Assembly (NCBI RefSeq): GCF_022317005.1
Contig: NZ_CP081006.1
Coordinates: 3,534,001-3,598,000, forward strand
DNA: 64,000 nt
Origin: Mycobacterium sp. IDR2000157661
GTDB taxonomy: Bacteria > Actinomycetota > Actinomycetes > Mycobacteriales > Mycobacteriaceae
Direction of reading: 5' to 3'
Part shown: in pieces, positions 53,010 to 64,000 of the stretch
How positions within the stretch are numbered: position 1 is the first letter of the stretch
Layout: every line of letters starts with the position of its first letter
Notes under the pieces: model-generated
Database searches by the model: none
Told to the model about the DNA's origin: nothing
The model's input: the letters and a program-made list of their open reading frames with translations, nothing else
Position numbers and translations under genes: made by a program

Positions 53010-54533
53010 ATGAACCTGCGCCCCAGCCACCCCGCCGGCCTCGCTCTCGGCGCGCTGGCCGAGCAGGTCAAGGCGGTGCCCGTGGCGGGCGGCGCGGCGT
53101 CGCACGTGCTCGTCACCGGAGTGACGTTGCGCAGCCAGCAGGTGCGGCCCGGTGATCTGTTCGCCGCGCTGGCCGGGGCGTCCTCGCACGGCGCCCACCA
53201 TGCCGGGGAAGCCGTCGAGCGCGGTGCGGCGGCGGTGCTGACCGACGCGGCCGGAGCGGCTCACCTGGGCGCCGACATCCGGGTGCCGGTCGTGGTGCAC
53301 GCCGAACCACGCTCGGTGCTGGGTGAACTCGCCGCGACGGTGTACGGGCGACCCTCGGAGCACCTGCGCGTCATCGGGGTCACCGGCACGTCGGGCAAGA
53401 CCACGACGGCCTACCTGGCCGAGGCGGGCCTGCGGGCGGCCGATCGGGTCGCCGGCCTCATCGGGACGGTGGGAGTCCGCATCGACGGGCGTGACCTGCC
53501 CAGCGCACTGACCACGCCGGAGGCGCCCGACCTACAGGCGCTGCTGGCCATGATGGTCGAGGCGGGCGTGGACACCGTGGTGATGGAGGTGTCCAGTCAC
53601 GCGCTGTCGCTGGGGCGCGTCGACGGGGTGCGCTTCGCGGTCGGCGGTTTCACCAACCTGTCGCGTGACCACCTCGACTTCCACCCGACCATGCAGGACT
53701 ACTTCGCCGCCAAGGCGCGGCTGTTCGATCCGCAATCACCCACGCACGCAGACACATCGGTGGTGTGCGTGGACGACGACGCGGGCCGGCAGATGGCTCG
53801 GCTCGCGCACCGCGCGATCACCGTAAGCGCGGTCGGCCGCCACGCCGACTGGCAGGTGGAGGACGCGCGCACCGTCGAGCGCGGTGGTCAGGAGTTCACC
53901 GTGGCCGACCCGGCAGGGGTGCACCACGCGCTGCGGGTCGCGCTGCCGGGTCGTTTCAACGTGGCCAACTGCCTGCTCGCCGCGGCACTGCTCGACGTGG
54001 TCGGGGTGTCGCCGGAGCAGGCCGCTCCCGGCCTTCGGACCGCCACCGTGCCCGGTCGGCTCGAGCCGGTCGACCGCGGGCAGGGCTTTCTGGCGCTCGT
54101 CGACTACGCACACAAGCCCGGCGCGCTGCAGGCCGTGCTGGCGACCCTGCGCGCCCAGTGCGAGGGCAGGCTCGCCGTGGTGTTCGGCGCGGGCGGCAAC
54201 CGGGACCCGGGTAAGCGCGCGCCGATGGGGCGCGTGGCCGCTGAGACCGCCGATCTGGTGGTGGTCACCGACGACAATCCTCGCGACGAGGATCCGGCCG
54301 CGATCCGGGCGGCGATCCTGACGGGCGCGTCTGCGGGTACCGCGCAGGTGATCGAGATCGGGGACCGGCGGGAGGCCATTGCCCACGCGGTCCGGTGGGC
54401 GCGGCCGGGCGATGTCGTGCTGGTCGCGGGCAAGGGCCACGAGGCAGGACAGACCAGCGGCGGGCAGACACGGCCGTTCGACGACCGAGACGAATTGGCC
54501 GGCGCACTGGAGGCAGCGGGGCAGCGCGGGTGA
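53010..54533 (+). CDS. murE: UDP-MurNAc-tripeptide synthetase MurE
   Basis: Adds meso-diaminopimelate to UDP-MurNAc-dipeptide, 507 residues. The ATP-binding [11 protein letters not shown] lies near residue 130, [14 protein letters not shown] is the family block, and DDNPRDEDP has the DNPR motif that selects meso-diaminopimelate rather than lysine. The lysine (equivalent of carbamylated Lys) is in [11 protein letters not shown] 53010 follows a 51-nt gap. murF overlaps its end by GTGA. Confidence 0.95.
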   Translation: MNLRPSHPAGLALGALAEQVKAVPVAGGAASHVLVTGVTLRSQQVRPGDLFAALAGASSHGAHHAGEAVERGAAAVLTDAAGAAHLGADIRVPVVVHAEPRSVLGELAATVYGRPSEHLRVIGVTGTSGKTTTAYLAEAGLRAADRVAGLIGTVGVRIDGRDLPSALTTPEAPDLQALLAMMVEAGVDTVVMEVSSHALSLGRVDGVRFAVGGFTNLSRDHLDFHPTMQDYFAAKARLFDPQSPTHADTSVVCVDDDAGRQMARLAHRAITVSAVGRHADWQVEDARTVERGGQEFTVADPAGVHHALRVALPGRFNVANCLLAAALLDVVGVSPEQAAPGLRTATVPGRLEPVDRGQGFLALVDYAHKPGALQAVLATLRAQCEGRLAVVFGAGGNRDPGKRAPMGRVAAETADLVVVTDDNPRDEDPAAIRAAILTGASAGTAQVIEIGDRREAIAHAVRWARPGDVVLVAGKGHEAGQTSGGQTRPFDDRDELAGALEAAGQRG

Positions 54534-56026
54534 TCGACCTGACCATCGCCCAGATCGCCGACATCGTCGGCGGCCGGCTCACCGACATCAGCGTCGAGGA
54601 CGCCGCGGCCACCCGCATCACCGGGACCGTCGAATTCGATTCGCGGGCCGTCACGCCCGGCGGGCTGTTCCTGGCCCTGCCCGGCGCCCGCTCGGACGGA
54701 CACGACTTCGCCGCGGCAGCTGTGCAGTCCGGTGCCGCGGCGGTTCTTGCGGCGCGACCGGTCGGGGTGCCCGCCATCGTCGTCGACCCGACGTCGGCGG
54801 CGGACCGGGGCGCCGGCGTGCTCGAGCACGACAGCGACGGGTCCGGCGCGGCCGTGCTGGCGGCGTTGGCGAAACTGGCCGCCGCGGTCGCAGGGGAACT
54901 GGTCGGGGGTGGGCTGACGATCGTCGGCATCACCGGGTCATCGGGCAAGACCTCGACCAAGGACCTGGTGGCCGCGGTGCTCGCCCCGCTCGGCGAGGTG
55001 ATCGCTCCGCCCGGGTCGTTCAACAACGAACTCGGCCATCCGTGGACCGTGCTGCGTGCGACCCGGTCAACCGACTTCCTGGTGCTGGAGATGTCGGCAC
55101 GGCACCGCGGAAACATCGCGGCGCTGGCCGCGATCGCCACTCCCTCGATCGGGGTGGTGCTCAACGTCGGCACCGCCCACCTCGGCGAGTTCGGCTCCCG
55201 CGAGGCGATCGCCGCCACCAAATCGGAGCTGCCGCAATCTGTTCCCGAGTCCGGTGCGGTGATCCTCAATGCCGACGACCCGGCGGTGGCCGCCATGGCC
55301 GACGTCACCCGGGCACGGGTGGTTCGGGTGTCGCGGAAGGCGCGCGACGCCGACCTGTGGGCCGAGGGGGTGACGCTCGACGCGCTGGCCCGGCCGCGGT
55401 TCACGCTGCACGCGCGCGGTGAGCAGACAAACGTGACCCTGGCCGTGCACGGTGACCACCAGGTGTCCAACGCACTGTGTGCGGCGGCCGTCGCGCTCGA
55501 ATGCGGTGCATCGGGCGCGCAGATCGCCGCCGCCCTTGCCGCTGCGGGCCCGGTGTCTCGGCACCGTATGCAGGTGGTCTCCCGCGACGACGGCGTCACC
55601 GTCATCAACGACGCCTACAACGCCAACCCTGACTCGATGCGGGCCGGGCTCAAGGCGCTGGTCTGGATGGCGCGCGAAGGCGGGGCGGGACGCCGCAGCT
55701 GGGCCGTTCTTGGCGAGATGGCCGAGCTCGGCGACGACGCGATAACCGAGCACGACAGCATCGGTCGGCTGGCCGTGCGATTAGATGTGTCACGACTCGT
55801 CGTCGTCGGAACCGGGAGGGCTATGAGCGCCATGCACCACGGCGCGGTGATGGAGGGCTCGTGGGGCCCCGAGGCCACCATGGTCGCCGATGCGGACGCG
55901 GCGCTGGCCCTGTTGCGGGCCGAACTGCGGCCCTCCGATGTGGTGCTGGTCAAGGCCTCCAACGCGGCGGGCCTCGGCGCGCTGGCCGACGCGCTCGCCG
56001 CCGATCCCGGGGAATCCCGGGCATGA
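54530..56026 (+). CDS. murF: UDP-MurNAc-pentapeptide synthetase MurF
   Basis: Adds D-Ala-D-Ala to UDP-MurNAc-tripeptide, completing the pentapeptide. 498 residues: [18 protein letters not shown] (P-loop), [17 protein letters not shown], and [14 protein letters not shown] motif in the C-terminal domain. GTG 54530 overlaps the murE stop. mraY begins 4 nt before its end. The frame is open further back into murE; only this start gives the standard family N-terminus ([14 protein letters not shown]). Confidence 0.95.
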   Translation: MIDLTIAQIADIVGGRLTDISVEDAAATRITGTVEFDSRAVTPGGLFLALPGARSDGHDFAAAAVQSGAAAVLAARPVGVPAIVVDPTSAADRGAGVLEHDSDGSGAAVLAALAKLAAAVAGELVGGGLTIVGITGSSGKTSTKDLVAAVLAPLGEVIAPPGSFNNELGHPWTVLRATRSTDFLVLEMSARHRGNIAALAAIATPSIGVVLNVGTAHLGEFGSREAIAATKSELPQSVPESGAVILNADDPAVAAMADVTRARVVRVSRKARDADLWAEGVTLDALARPRFTLHARGEQTNVTLAVHGDHQVSNALCAAAVALECGASGAQIAAALAAAGPVSRHRMQVVSRDDGVTVINDAYNANPDSMRAGLKALVWMAREGGAGRRSWAVLGEMAELGDDAITEHDSIGRLAVRLDVSRLVVVGTGRAMSAMHHGAVMEGSWGPEATMVADADAALALLRAELRPSDVVLVKASNAAGLGALADALAADPGESRA

Positions 56027-57102
56027 GGCAGATCCTCATCGCCGTCGGCATCGCGCTGACGGTCTCGATCCTGCTCACCCCTGCGTTGATCCGGCTGTTC
56101 ACCCGGCAGGGGTTCGGCCACGAGATCCGCGAGGACGGGCCGCCGAGCCACCGCAAGAAGCGGGGCACGCCGTCGATGGGCGGGGTGGCGATCGTCGCGG
56201 GCATCTGGGCGAGCTATCTGGGCACCCACCTGGTGGGCGTGGTGATCGACGGCAAGGGTCCCTCGGCGTCCGGCCTGCTGGTGCTGTTCCTGGCCACCGC
56301 GCTCGGTGTGGTCGGCTTCGTCGACGACATGATCAAGCTGCGGCGCGCCCGCAACCTCGGGCTCAACAAGACCGCCAAGACCGTCGGCATCCTGGCCGCC
56401 GCGGTGATCTTCGGAGTGCTGGCCCTGCAGTTCCGCAACGCCGACGGGTTGACGCCGGGCAGCCCGGAGCTGTCCTACGTCCGCGAGATCGCCACCGTGA
56501 CGATGCCGCCGGTGCTGTTCGTGCTGTTCTGCATCGTGGTGGTCAGCGCGTGGTCGAACGCGGTCAACTTCACCGACGGGCTGGACGGGCTGGCGGCCGG
56601 GGCGATGGCGATGGTGTGCGCGGCCTACGTGCTGATCACCTTCTGGCAGTTCCGCAACGCCTGCGCGACGAGCCCGGGACTGGGCTGCTACAACGTACGC
56701 GACCCGCTGGACCTGGCGATCATCGCCGCGGCCACGGCGGGGGCCTGTATCGGCTTCCTGTGGTGGAACGCCGCGCCGGCCAAGATCTTCATGGGCGACA
56801 CCGGGTCGCTGGCGCTCGGCGGCATCATCGCCGGTCTGTCGGTGGCCAGCCGTACCGAGATGCTGGCCGTCGTGCTCGGCGCCCTCTTCGTCGCCGAGGT
56901 CGTCTCGGTCGTCGTGCAGATCATGGCGTTTCGCACCACCGGCCGGCGGGTGTTCCGGATGGCGCCGTTCCACCACCACTTCGAGCTGGTCGGCTGGGCC
57001 GAGACCACGGTGATCATCCGGTTCTGGCTGCTCACCGCCATCGCGTGCGGGCTAGGCGTCGCGCTGTTCTACAGCGAGTGGCTGACCACCGTCGGTGCCT
57101 GA
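56023..57102 (+). CDS. mraY: Phospho-MurNAc-pentapeptide transferase
   Basis: Forms lipid I by moving phospho-MurNAc-pentapeptide to decaprenyl phosphate. 359 residues, ten membrane helices, with FVDDMIKL (aspartates of the catalytic site), [10 protein letters not shown] and [11 protein letters not shown], and the histidine-rich FHHHFEL. The 359-residue length equals that of M. tuberculosis. ATG 56023 overlaps the murF stop as ATGA. Confidence 0.96.
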   Translation: MRQILIAVGIALTVSILLTPALIRLFTRQGFGHEIREDGPPSHRKKRGTPSMGGVAIVAGIWASYLGTHLVGVVIDGKGPSASGLLVLFLATALGVVGFVDDMIKLRRARNLGLNKTAKTVGILAAAVIFGVLALQFRNADGLTPGSPELSYVREIATVTMPPVLFVLFCIVVVSAWSNAVNFTDGLDGLAAGAMAMVCAAYVLITFWQFRNACATSPGLGCYNVRDPLDLAIIAAATAGACIGFLWWNAAPAKIFMGDTGSLALGGIIAGLSVASRTEMLAVVLGALFVAEVVSVVVQIMAFRTTGRRVFRMAPFHHHFELVGWAETTVIIRFWLLTAIACGLGVALFYSEWLTTVGA

Positions 57103-57139
57103 GATGCGGTCCGGCGGGCAGGAGCGTAGCGACCGGGGA

Positions 57140-58597
57140 ATGACCGAGCTGGACCCGCTGGCGCCGGGCGCCAGGGTGCTGGTCACCGGGGCCGGGATCA
57201 CCGGCCGCTCGGTGAGTGCGGTGCTCGAGCCGACCGGGGTGCGGCTGACGATCTGCGACGACGATCCGCTGGCCCTGCAGCGACTCGTCACCCCGGCACA
57301 GGTCGTCACCACCGCGCAAGCCCGGGCGCACATCGGCGAATATGCGCTCGTCGTCACCAGCCCGGGCTTCTCGCCGAGCACGCCGGTGCTTGCCGCCGCC
57401 GCGGCCGCGGGCGTCCCGATCTGGGGTGACGTCGAACTCGCGTGGCGGCTGGACGCGGCGGGCTGGTTCGGCCCGCCACGGCGCTGGCTGGTGGTCACCG
57501 GCACCAACGGCAAGACCACCACCACCTCGATGCTGCACGCCATGCTGGTGGCCGCGGGTCGGCGGGCCGTGCTGTGCGGCAACATCGGCAACCCGGTGCT
57601 CGACGTGCTGCCCGAGCGGGCGGAACTGCTCGCGGTCGAACTGTCCAGCTTCCAGTTGCACTGGGCGCCGTCGCTGCGGCCGGACGCCGGGGTGGTGCTC
57701 AACGTCGCCGAGGACCACCTCGACTGGCACGGTTCCATGGCCGCCTACGCGCACGACAAGGCGCGGGTGCTCAACGGGCGGGTCGCCGTCGTCGGCCTCG
57801 ACGACCCGGTCGCCTCGGGCCTGCTTGCCACTTCGACGGCCGACGTGCGCGTCGGCTTCCGGTTGGGCGAGCCCGCGGCCGGCGAACTCGGTGTGCTGGA
57901 CGGCACGCTGGTCGACAACGCGTTCGGTGAGCGCGTCGGCCTCGCAGACGCGGCGTCGATCCCGGTCGCCGGACCCGTCGGCGTGCTCGACGCGCTGGGC
58001 GCCGCGGCGCTCGCGCGCGCCGCGGGAGTGCCCCCGGACCCCATCGCCAGGGCCCTGGCCGGGTTCGAGGTCGGCAGGCACCGCGCCGAGGTCGTCGACA
58101 CCGTCGACGGGGTGACCTATGTGGACGACTCCAAGGCCACCAACCCGCATGCCGCGCAGGCATCGATCGCCGCCTATCCGCGGGTGGTCTGGATCGCCGG
58201 CGGGATGCTCAAGGGCGCCGCAGTCACCGAAATGCTCGCCTCGGTGAGAAACCGCCTGGTGGGAGCGGTGTTGCTGGGTAGCGACCGCGCGTTGGTCGCC
58301 GATGCGTTGGCGCGACACGCCCCGGATGTCCCGGTCGTTGAGGTTGTGACGGGGGAGGATTCTGGGGTGCAAGGGACAACTGGGGCAGATGTTAGTCCTG
58401 ATACTCGTGTGATTCGGCTGTCCGGGCGACCGGACGGTGACACGATCATGGTCGCGGTGGTGACGGCCGCCCGCGACCTCGCCCGGCCGGGCGATGCGGT
58501 GCTGCTGGCGCCGGCGGGCGCTTCCTTCGATCAGTTCACCGGCTACAGCCACCGCGGCGACGCGTTCGCCGCGGCCGTGCGTGCGCTGCCGCGGTAA
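57140..58597 (+). CDS. murD: UDP-MurNAc-L-alanine--D-glutamate ligase
   Basis: Adds D-glutamate to UDP-MurNAc-L-Ala. 485 residues from ATG 57140: N-terminal GAGITGRS, P-loop [24 protein letters not shown] and [12 protein letters not shown]. The alternative GTG 57095 overlaps mraY and adds 15 low-similarity residues ([14 protein letters not shown]). A short loop near residues 400-427 (58337-58420) is coded by unusually AT-rich codons. ftsW starts 6 nt after the stop. Confidence 0.94.
   Translation: MTELDPLAPGARVLVTGAGITGRSVSAVLEPTGVRLTICDDDPLALQRLVTPAQVVTTAQARAHIGEYALVVTSPGFSPSTPVLAAAAAAGVPIWGDVELAWRLDAAGWFGPPRRWLVVTGTNGKTTTTSMLHAMLVAAGRRAVLCGNIGNPVLDVLPERAELLAVELSSFQLHWAPSLRPDAGVVLNVAEDHLDWHGSMAAYAHDKARVLNGRVAVVGLDDPVASGLLATSTADVRVGFRLGEPAAGELGVLDGTLVDNAFGERVGLADAASIPVAGPVGVLDALGAAALARAAGVPPDPIARALAGFEVGRHRAEVVDTVDGVTYVDDSKATNPHAAQASIAAYPRVVWIAGGMLKGAAVTEMLASVRNRLVGAVLLGSDRALVADALARHAPDVPVVEVVTGEDSGVQGTTGADVSPDTRVIRLSGRPDGDTIMVAVVTAARDLARPGDAVLLAPAGASFDQFTGYSHRGDAFAAAVRALPR
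58337..58420 (+). other. Atypical codon patch within murD
   Basis: Of 28 consecutive codons ([12 protein letters not shown]... to ...RVI) more than half end in A or T (for example GTT, GAT, TCT, CAA, ACA, AGT), while flanking murD codons nearly all end in G or C. The frame stays open and the protein loop falls in the C-terminal domain, where it differs from M. tuberculosis MurD as I recall it. Confidence 0.7.
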
Positions 58598-58603
58598 GCG
58601 CCG

Positions 58604-60142
58604 ATGAGCAACATCCTGACCCGGTTGCGGCATCGCAGGACGGGCGCCCAGGACCAGCCTGCCGAGACCGTCGCCGAGCCCCGCGGGCCGCGCACCCGGT
58701 TCGGCGCATGGCTCGGCCGACCGATGACGTCGTTCCACCTGATCGTCGCCGTCGCTGCGCTGCTGACCTCGCTCGGGCTGACGATGGTGTTGTCCGCCTC
58801 GGGCGTCTACTCCTACGACACGGACGGCTCACCCTGGGTCGTGTTCGCCAAGCAGGTGATGTGGACGGTCGTCGGCCTGGTCGCTTTCTACGTCGCGCTG
58901 CGGGTGCGGGTGACCCTGCTGCGCAGCCTGGCGTTCGCCGGGTTCGCGTTCACCGTCGTGCTGCTGGTGCTGGTGCTGATCCCCGGCATCGGCACGGTGG
59001 CCAACGGGTCGCGAGGCTGGTTCGTGGTCGCCGGACTGTCCATGCAGCCCTCGGAGCTGGCCAAGATCGCCTTCGCCATCTGGGGTGCGCACCTACTGGC
59101 GTCGCGCCGGATGGAGCACGCGTCGCTGCGCGAGATGCTGATCCCGCTGGTGCCCGCCGCCTTCGTCGCGCTCGCGCTCATCGTCGCCCAGCCCGACCTG
59201 GGGCAGACCGTGTCGCTGGGCATCATCCTGCTCGGCCTGCTGTGGTACGCGGGCCTTCCGCTGCGGGTGTTCGCGTCCTCGCTGTTCATGGTCGTGGTGT
59301 CGGCGGCCGTGCTGGCCATGGCCGAGGGCTACCGGTCGGCGCGCGTGCAGTCCTGGCTGAACCCGGCAGCCGATGCGCAGGGATCCGGCTACCAGGCGCG
59401 TCAGGCCCGGTTCGCGCTGGCCAACGGGGGGATCTTCGGCGACGGACTGGGCCAGGGCTCGGCCAAGTGGAACTACCTGCCCAACGCGCACAACGACTTC
59501 ATCTTCGCGATCATCGGTGAGGAACTCGGCTTCATCGGCGCCGCGGGCCTGCTGTGCCTGTTCGGGTTGTTCGCCTACACCGGTATGCGCATCGCGCGTC
59601 GCTCGGCCGACCCGTTCCTGCGCCTGCTGACCGCCACCGCGACCCTGTGGATCATGGGCCAGGTCTTCATCAACGTGGGCTACGTCGTGGGCCTGCTGCC
59701 GGTGACCGGCCTGCAGCTACCCCTGATCTCGGCCGGTGGAACCTCGACGGCGACAACGCTGTTCATGATCGGGCTGATGGCCAACGCGGCGCGCCACGAA
59801 CCTGAGGCGGTGGCCGCGCTGCGCGCAGGCCGCGACGACCGGGTCAACAAGCTGCTGCGGCTGCCGCTGCCCGCGCCCTATGCGCCCACCAGGACGGAGG
59901 CGCTGCGTGAACGCCTGCGCACCCAGCGCGCGCCCAAGGCCGACCGCAAGAAGCCGCCGAAGCGGGCCGAGCGCCCCCAGCGTGGCCGCCCCGCCAAGCA
60001 GGGGGCAGCCCGCAAGCCGACCACCGACGAGCGTCGCAAACCCCATACGGCTGCCCGGGCCGGCCGGGCCTCAAGGCATCATGGAGGCGGCCGCCCGGAG
60101 AGGGGCAAGCGGCGCACATTGGAAGGTCAACGTTACGGGTGA
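58604..60142 (+). CDS. ftsW: Septal peptidoglycan glycosyltransferase FtsW
   Basis: SEDS-family polymerase of 512 residues with ten membrane helices that works with PbpB at the septum. Family blocks: [62 protein letters not shown] and [16 protein letters not shown]. Basic cytosolic tails lie at both ends; the C-terminal tail (about 415-512) is rich in Lys/Arg/Pro, a mycobacterial feature linked to FtsZ contact. murG overlaps its end by 4 nt. Confidence 0.95.
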   Translation: MSNILTRLRHRRTGAQDQPAETVAEPRGPRTRFGAWLGRPMTSFHLIVAVAALLTSLGLTMVLSASGVYSYDTDGSPWVVFAKQVMWTVVGLVAFYVALRVRVTLLRSLAFAGFAFTVVLLVLVLIPGIGTVANGSRGWFVVAGLSMQPSELAKIAFAIWGAHLLASRRMEHASLREMLIPLVPAAFVALALIVAQPDLGQTVSLGIILLGLLWYAGLPLRVFASSLFMVVVSAAVLAMAEGYRSARVQSWLNPAADAQGSGYQARQARFALANGGIFGDGLGQGSAKWNYLPNAHNDFIFAIIGEELGFIGAAGLLCLFGLFAYTGMRIARRSADPFLRLLTATATLWIMGQVFINVGYVVGLLPVTGLQLPLISAGGTSTATTLFMIGLMANAARHEPEAVAALRAGRDDRVNKLLRLPLPAPYAPTRTEALRERLRTQRAPKADRKKPPKRAERPQRGRPAKQGAARKPTTDERRKPHTAARAGRASRHHGGGRPERGKRRTLEGQRYG

Positions 60143-61260
60143 GCGACACGGTGTCAGTGTCCGTGGTGCTCGCGGGTGGTGGCACCGCGGGGCACGTCGA
60201 ACCGGCGATGGCGGTGGCCGATGCGCTCGCCGCCATCGACCCGGCCGTGCGCATCACCGCGCTGGGCACCGAGCGGGGGCTCGAGACCCGTCTGGTGCCC
60301 GAGCGGGGCTACCGACTCGAACTCGTCACCCCGGTCCCGCTGCCGCGCAGATTCTCCGGCGACCTGCTCCGCCTGCCGGCACGGGTGCGGCGCGCAGTCC
60401 GGGAGACGCGCGCGGTGCTCGATGAGGTCAGCGCCGACGTGATCGTCGGCTTCGGCGGTTACGTCGCGGTGCCGGCCTACCTGGCCGCCCGCGGTGGTCT
60501 GCGCCGCGACCGCGTGCCGGTGGTGGTGCACGAGGCCAACGCCAGCGCGGGGTGGGCCAACAAGCTCGGGGCGCGTGGTGCGCAGCGGGTGCTCGCCGCC
60601 GTCGCCGATCCCGGCCTGGGGCGCGTCGAGGTGGTCGGTGTGCCGGTGCGCGCGGCCATCACTTCGCTGGACCGGATCGCTCTGCGCGCGCAGGCCCGAG
60701 CCCACTTCGGCTTCGCCGACGACGCCCGCGTGCTGCTGGTCTTCGGCGGTTCGCAAGGGGCCCGGTCGCTCAACCGTGCCGTCGCGGGAGCTGCCAAAGA
60801 CCTTGCAGCGGCGGGCATTTCGGTGCTTCACGCGCACGGGCCCAAGAACACCCTCGAGCTGCGTGAGCCGGCCGACGGGGACCCTCCCTACGTCGCGGTG
60901 CCCTATCTGAACAGGATGGACCTGGCATATGCCGCCGCCGACCTGGCGATCTGCCGGTCGGGGGCGATGACGGTGGCCGAACTGACGGCGATCGGCCTGC
61001 CCGCGGTGTACGTGCCGCTGCCGATCGGCAACGGCGAACAGCGGCTCAACGCGCTGCCGGTGGTCGAGGCCGGCGGTGGCCTGCTCGTCGACGATGCCGA
61101 GCTGTCGCCGGCATACGTCGCCGACACCGTCGCCGATCTGCTCACCGACACCGGCCGGCTGCAGACCATGACCGCGGCCGCCGCGCTGGCCGGCCACCGC
61201 GACGCGGCCCAGCGTGTCGCAGAGATCGCGCTCGACGTGGCTCGAAAGGCCAAGCGATGA
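60139..61260 (+). CDS. murG: Lipid II synthase MurG
   Basis: UDP-GlcNAc:lipid I N-acetylglucosaminyltransferase of 373 residues, acting on the inner face. GT28 signatures: [22 protein letters not shown], a [14 protein letters not shown] motif, [13 protein letters not shown] and [14 protein letters not shown], plus the C-terminal UDP-GlcNAc-binding [14 protein letters not shown] 60139 overlaps the ftsW stop as GTGA; the gene in turn overlaps murC by ATGA. Confidence 0.95.
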   Translation: MSDTVSVSVVLAGGGTAGHVEPAMAVADALAAIDPAVRITALGTERGLETRLVPERGYRLELVTPVPLPRRFSGDLLRLPARVRRAVRETRAVLDEVSADVIVGFGGYVAVPAYLAARGGLRRDRVPVVVHEANASAGWANKLGARGAQRVLAAVADPGLGRVEVVGVPVRAAITSLDRIALRAQARAHFGFADDARVLLVFGGSQGARSLNRAVAGAAKDLAAAGISVLHAHGPKNTLELREPADGDPPYVAVPYLNRMDLAYAAADLAICRSGAMTVAELTAIGLPAVYVPLPIGNGEQRLNALPVVEAGGGLLVDDAELSPAYVADTVADLLTDTGRLQTMTAAAALAGHRDAAQRVAEIALDVARKAKR

Positions 61261-62750
61261 CCGGGAAGTCACCGGAACCGCTCGGCAGGCGCCACTGGGC
61301 ACTGCCCGACGAGTTGGCGCGGGTGCACATGGTCGGCATCGGGGGAGCGGGCATGTCGGGTGTGGCGCGGATCCTGCTCGACCGCGGCGGGCTGGTGTCG
61401 GGTTCGGATGCCAAGGAGTCGCGCGCGGTGGCAGCCCTGCGGGCACGCGGCGCCGCGATCCGCATCGGCCACGACCCGTCGTCGTTGGACCTGCTGCCCG
61501 GCGGGCCGACCGCCGTCGTCACCACGCACGCCGCGATCCCGAAGACGAACCCCGAACTGGTCGAGGCACGCCGGCGCGGGATCCCGGTGATCCTGCGACC
61601 GGTGGTGCTGGCCAAGCTGATGGCCGGCCACACCACGCTGATGGTCACGGGAACGCACGGCAAGACCACCACCACCTCGATGCTCATCGTCGCGTTGCAG
61701 CACAGCGGCTTCGACCCCTCGTTCGCCGTCGGTGGTGACCTCGGCGAGGCGGGCACGAACGCCCACAACGGCAGCGGCGAGTGCTTCGTTGCCGAGGCCG
61801 ACGAGAGCGACGGCTCGCTGCTGGAGTACACCCCAGACGTGGCCGTGGTCACCAACATCGAGGCCGACCACCTCGACTACTTCGGCAGCGCCGAGGCGTA
61901 CAGCGCGGTGTTCGACGATTTCGTCGAGCGGCTCAAACCCGGTGGGGCAGTGGTGGTGTGCACCGATGACCCCGGAGCGGCCGAGCTGGCCGAGCGCACC
62001 GCGGAGCTGGGCATCCGGGTGCTGCGCTACGGAAGCGACCCGAGCCGGCCGCTGCAGGGCACGCTGTTGAGCTGGGAGCAGCACGACACCGGTGCCGTCG
62101 CCCACATCCAGCTCGCCGACGAGCCGTACCCGCGGGTGATGCGGCTGTCCGTCCCGGGCAGGCATATGGCGCTCAACGCCCTCGGAGCGGTCCTGGCCGC
62201 GGTCGACATCGGTGCACCCGTCGAGGCGGTGCTCGACGGGTTGTCCGGGTTCGAGGGGGTACGTCGGCGGTTCGAGTTGGTGGGCACCGCCAACGGCGTC
62301 CGCGTCTTCGACGATTACGCCCACCATCCGACCGAGGTGGGCGCCACCCTCAGCGCGGTGCGGACGGTGACCCAGCAGTCCGGCTGCGGTCGCGCCATCG
62401 TGGTGTTCCAGCCGCACTTGTATTCGCGCACAGAGGCTTTCGCCCGAGAATTCGGCCGGGCCCTGGACGGCGCCGACGAGGTGTTCGTGCTCGACGTCTA
62501 CGCCGCGCGCGAACAGCCGATCGCGGGGATCAGCGGCGCGAGCGTCGCCGAGCACGTCACCGTCCCGGTCACCTACGTTCCCGACTTCTCGTCGGTCGCC
62601 GCACGTGTGGCCGAAGTGGCCGCGCCCAACGACCTCGTGGTCACCATGGGTGCCGGGGACGTCACGATGCTGGGGCCGGAAATCCTTGCCGCGCTGCGGG
62701 TCAAGGCCAACCGCAGTGCGCCGGGCCGACCCGGGGCCGGGATGCGATGA
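61257..62750 (+). CDS. murC: UDP-N-acetylmuramate--L-alanine ligase
   Basis: Adds L-alanine to UDP-MurNAc. 497 residues: N-terminal [18 protein letters not shown] (Rossmann), [15 protein letters not shown] (P-loop), [14 protein letters not shown], and [15 protein letters not shown] in the C-terminal domain. It is the first committed Mur ligase of the pathway, although it lies late in the cluster. ATG 61257 overlaps the murG stop and its own end overlaps ftsQ by 4 nt. Confidence 0.95.
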   Translation: MTGKSPEPLGRRHWALPDELARVHMVGIGGAGMSGVARILLDRGGLVSGSDAKESRAVAALRARGAAIRIGHDPSSLDLLPGGPTAVVTTHAAIPKTNPELVEARRRGIPVILRPVVLAKLMAGHTTLMVTGTHGKTTTTSMLIVALQHSGFDPSFAVGGDLGEAGTNAHNGSGECFVAEADESDGSLLEYTPDVAVVTNIEADHLDYFGSAEAYSAVFDDFVERLKPGGAVVVCTDDPGAAELAERTAELGIRVLRYGSDPSRPLQGTLLSWEQHDTGAVAHIQLADEPYPRVMRLSVPGRHMALNALGAVLAAVDIGAPVEAVLDGLSGFEGVRRRFELVGTANGVRVFDDYAHHPTEVGATLSAVRTVTQQSGCGRAIVVFQPHLYSRTEAFAREFGRALDGADEVFVLDVYAAREQPIAGISGASVAEHVTVPVTYVPDFSSVAARVAEVAAPNDLVVTMGAGDVTMLGPEILAALRVKANRSAPGRPGAGMR

Positions 62751-63667
62751 CCGAACCGACCGACACCAACACCGGTCCGGCCGACCCGGCGGACCCGGCC
62801 GAGGTGAGCGAGGCCAGTGAGGCGGGGCCCGAGGCTGCCGCGGCGGCCGTCGACGTCGAGGGGCCTCGACGGCGGGCGCGCCGGGAGCGCGAGGAGCGCC
62901 GCCTCGCACAGGCGCGTGCCACGGCGATCGAGCAGGCCCGCCGGGAAGCCAAGCGGCGCTCGCTGGGCGGGCCTGCCGAGGAGCCCAAGCGGGTCAATGG
63001 TGCGGTCCGCGGGCTGAAGGTGCTGATGTGGTCGGCGCTGGTCAGCGTGATCGTCGTCGGACTCGGCCTGCTGCTGTACTTCACGCCGATCATGTCGGTG
63101 CGCAACACCGTGGTCGCCGGCCTCGGCGTGCTGACACAGGAGGAGGTCGTCACCGTGGCGGCCGTCCCGCCCGGCACACCGTTGTTGCAGGTGGACACCG
63201 ACGCGGTGGCCGAGCGGGTGGCCGGCATCCGCCGGATCGCCAGCGCCCGCGTGCAGCGGCAGTACCCGTCGACGCTGCGGATCACGGTGGTGGAGCGGGT
63301 GCCCGTCGTGGTCAAGGATTTTCCCGACGGACCGCACCTGTTCGACCGCGACGGCGTGGATTTCGCCATCGGCCCGCCGCCGCCGGGCGTGCCCTACCTC
63401 GACGTCGAGAACCCCGGGCCCGACGATCCGCCCACCAGGGCCGCCTTGGAGGTGATGACGTCGTTGCGCCCGGAGGTCGCCACGCAGGTGGCCCGCGTCG
63501 CGGCGCCGTCGGTCGCGGCGATCACCCTGCAACTCGTCGACGGGCGACAGGTGGTGTGGGGGACCACCGACCGCACCGAGGAGAAGTCCGCCAAACTCGG
63601 GGCGCTGCTCACCCAGCCCGGCCGCACGTACGACGTGTCGAGCCCGGACCTGCCAACCGTGAAATAG
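62747..63667 (+). CDS. ftsQ: Cell division protein FtsQ
   Basis: Bitopic divisome protein of 306 residues. A charged cytosolic N-terminus (about 1-90) precedes one transmembrane helix (about 92-113, [20 protein letters not shown]), a POTRA domain (about 118-190, [20 protein letters not shown]) and the FtsQ/DivIB beta domain ([21 protein letters not shown]). It recruits FtsL/FtsB and late divisome parts. ATG 62747 overlaps the murC stop as ATGA, ending a run of overlapping starts. Its 3' end leads to the ftsZ promoter region. Confidence 0.93.
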   Translation: MTEPTDTNTGPADPADPAEVSEASEAGPEAAAAAVDVEGPRRRARREREERRLAQARATAIEQARREAKRRSLGGPAEEPKRVNGAVRGLKVLMWSALVSVIVVGLGLLLYFTPIMSVRNTVVAGLGVLTQEEVVTVAAVPPGTPLLQVDTDAVAERVAGIRRIASARVQRQYPSTLRITVVERVPVVVKDFPDGPHLFDRDGVDFAIGPPPPGVPYLDVENPGPDDPPTRAALEVMTSLRPEVATQVARVAAPSVAAITLQLVDGRQVVWGTTDRTEEKSAKLGALLTQPGRTYDVSSPDLPTVK

Positions 63668-63749
63668 CCGAAAATCTCGCGATGCGCGTCGGCGCGCCTG
63701 CGCCGCAACGGCGGGACCTCGCCCTACCGTTCTGGTTGCGCGGAACAAC

Positions 63750-63787
63750 TTGACATAACTATAACCCTCTTGTTGAGGTTTAGGGTT
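63750..63787 (+). promoter_or_regulatory. ftsZ upstream element with competing dyads
   Basis: Inside the 170-nt ftsQ-ftsZ gap. TTGACA (63750-63755) is an ideal -35 but has no -10 at the usual distance; TAGGGT (63781-63786) is a TANNNT box. AACCCTC (63763-63769) can pair either with GAGG (63775-63778) or with AGGGTT (63782-63787), giving two exclusive hairpins at the likely core promoter. A regulator site or a stem-loop in an ftsQ read-through transcript are both possible. Confidence 0.45.
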
Positions 63788-63837
63788 TGCCAACTGATCG
63801 GCGTGTCGTCAGACAACTGGGAGGAAGGGCGATCGCG

Positions 63838-64000
63838 ATGACCCCGCCACACAACTATCTCGCCGTCATCAAGGTGGTCGGCATCGGCGGCGGCGGCGTC
63901 AACGCCGTCAACCGGATGATCGAGCAGGGTCTCAAGGGCGTCGAGTTCATCGCCATCAACACCGACGCGCAAGCGCTGTTGATGAGCGACGCCGACGTCA
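63838..64000 (+). CDS. ftsZ: Cell division GTPase FtsZ (5' part)
   Basis: The first 54 codons of ftsZ; the window ends in the gene. The N-terminus reads [19 protein letters not shown], followed by [13 protein letters not shown] and [17 protein letters not shown], the start of the tubulin-like nucleotide-binding domain. FtsZ forms the cytokinetic ring. A strong GGGAGGAAGGG ribosome site lies 8 nt before ATG 63838, and it has its own upstream promoter-like region. Confidence 0.95.
   Translation, partial: MTPPHNYLAVIKVVGIGGGGVNAVNRMIEQGLKGVEFIAINTDAQALLMSDADV

Noticed and set aside
57032..58738. 568-codon minus frame over murD
   Set aside because: Antisense to murD, His/Arg/Asp-rich shadow composition, no start signal.

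Overview
This 64 kb window is a high-GC actinobacterial chromosome segment whose gene order matches the ilvE-to-ftsZ block of Mycobacterium (M. tuberculosis Rv2210c down to Rv2150c, recalled from memory). GTG/TTG starts, ATGA/GTGA stop-start overlaps, TANNNT -10 boxes 6-7 nt from start codons, MmpS3, LppM, PimB', MptA, RNase AS and PknL all point to a Mycobacterium/Mycolicibacterium species. The species cannot be told from this window. I saw no tRNA, rRNA, IS element, prophage or CRISPR array.

Layout. (1) 67-1185 ilvE. (2) 1186-10818 is an accessory signalling block between ilvE and cobS: a MerR-type regulator, an EmbR-like BTAD/FHA regulator, a secreted DUF732 protein, two tandem membrane Ser/Thr kinases (the downstream one frameshifted), a free-standing PknH_C-type sensor lipoprotein and a zinc-metallopeptidase lipoprotein. 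(3) 10815-13145 cobS-cobT-cobU (cobalamin lower-ligand assembly), then a DUF3043 membrane protein, an IscA/ErpA-type Fe-S protein, a membrane protein, adenosine kinase and asnB. (4) 18205-25839 respiratory block: ctaC-ctaF-mmpS3-DUF2561 facing qcrB/qcrA/qcrC/ctaE, which together encode most of the bcc-aa3 supercomplex. (5) 25905-47442 trpD, a DnaQ/UvrC-like nuclease, NlpC/P60 hydrolase, pimB, fadD15, two SRPBCC proteins, an ArsA-like ATPase, an acyltransferase, GT87 mannosyltransferase, RNase AS, aroG, pknL with its divergent HTH partner, mptA, idsA2, lppM and a GNAT. Much of this makes PIM/LM/LAM lipoglycans and polyprenyl precursors. (6) 47681-64000 a DUF3040 gene, a strong terminator, then the dcw cluster: mraZ-rsmH-ftsL-pbpB-murE-murF-mraY-murD-ftsW-murG-murC-ftsQ and the first 163 nt of ftsZ.

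Most interesting points: the kinase/EmbR/lipoprotein island with an extracellular four-cysteine domain I do not recognise on both kinases; a single-base frameshift in the linker of one kinase; an ArsA-like ATPase with no ATG/GTG/TTG start upstream of its P-loop; four perfectly 10-bp-phased TGGSG repeats before mraZ with a -10 box inside them; a set of apparently leaderless genes; and a sharply atypical codon patch inside murD.
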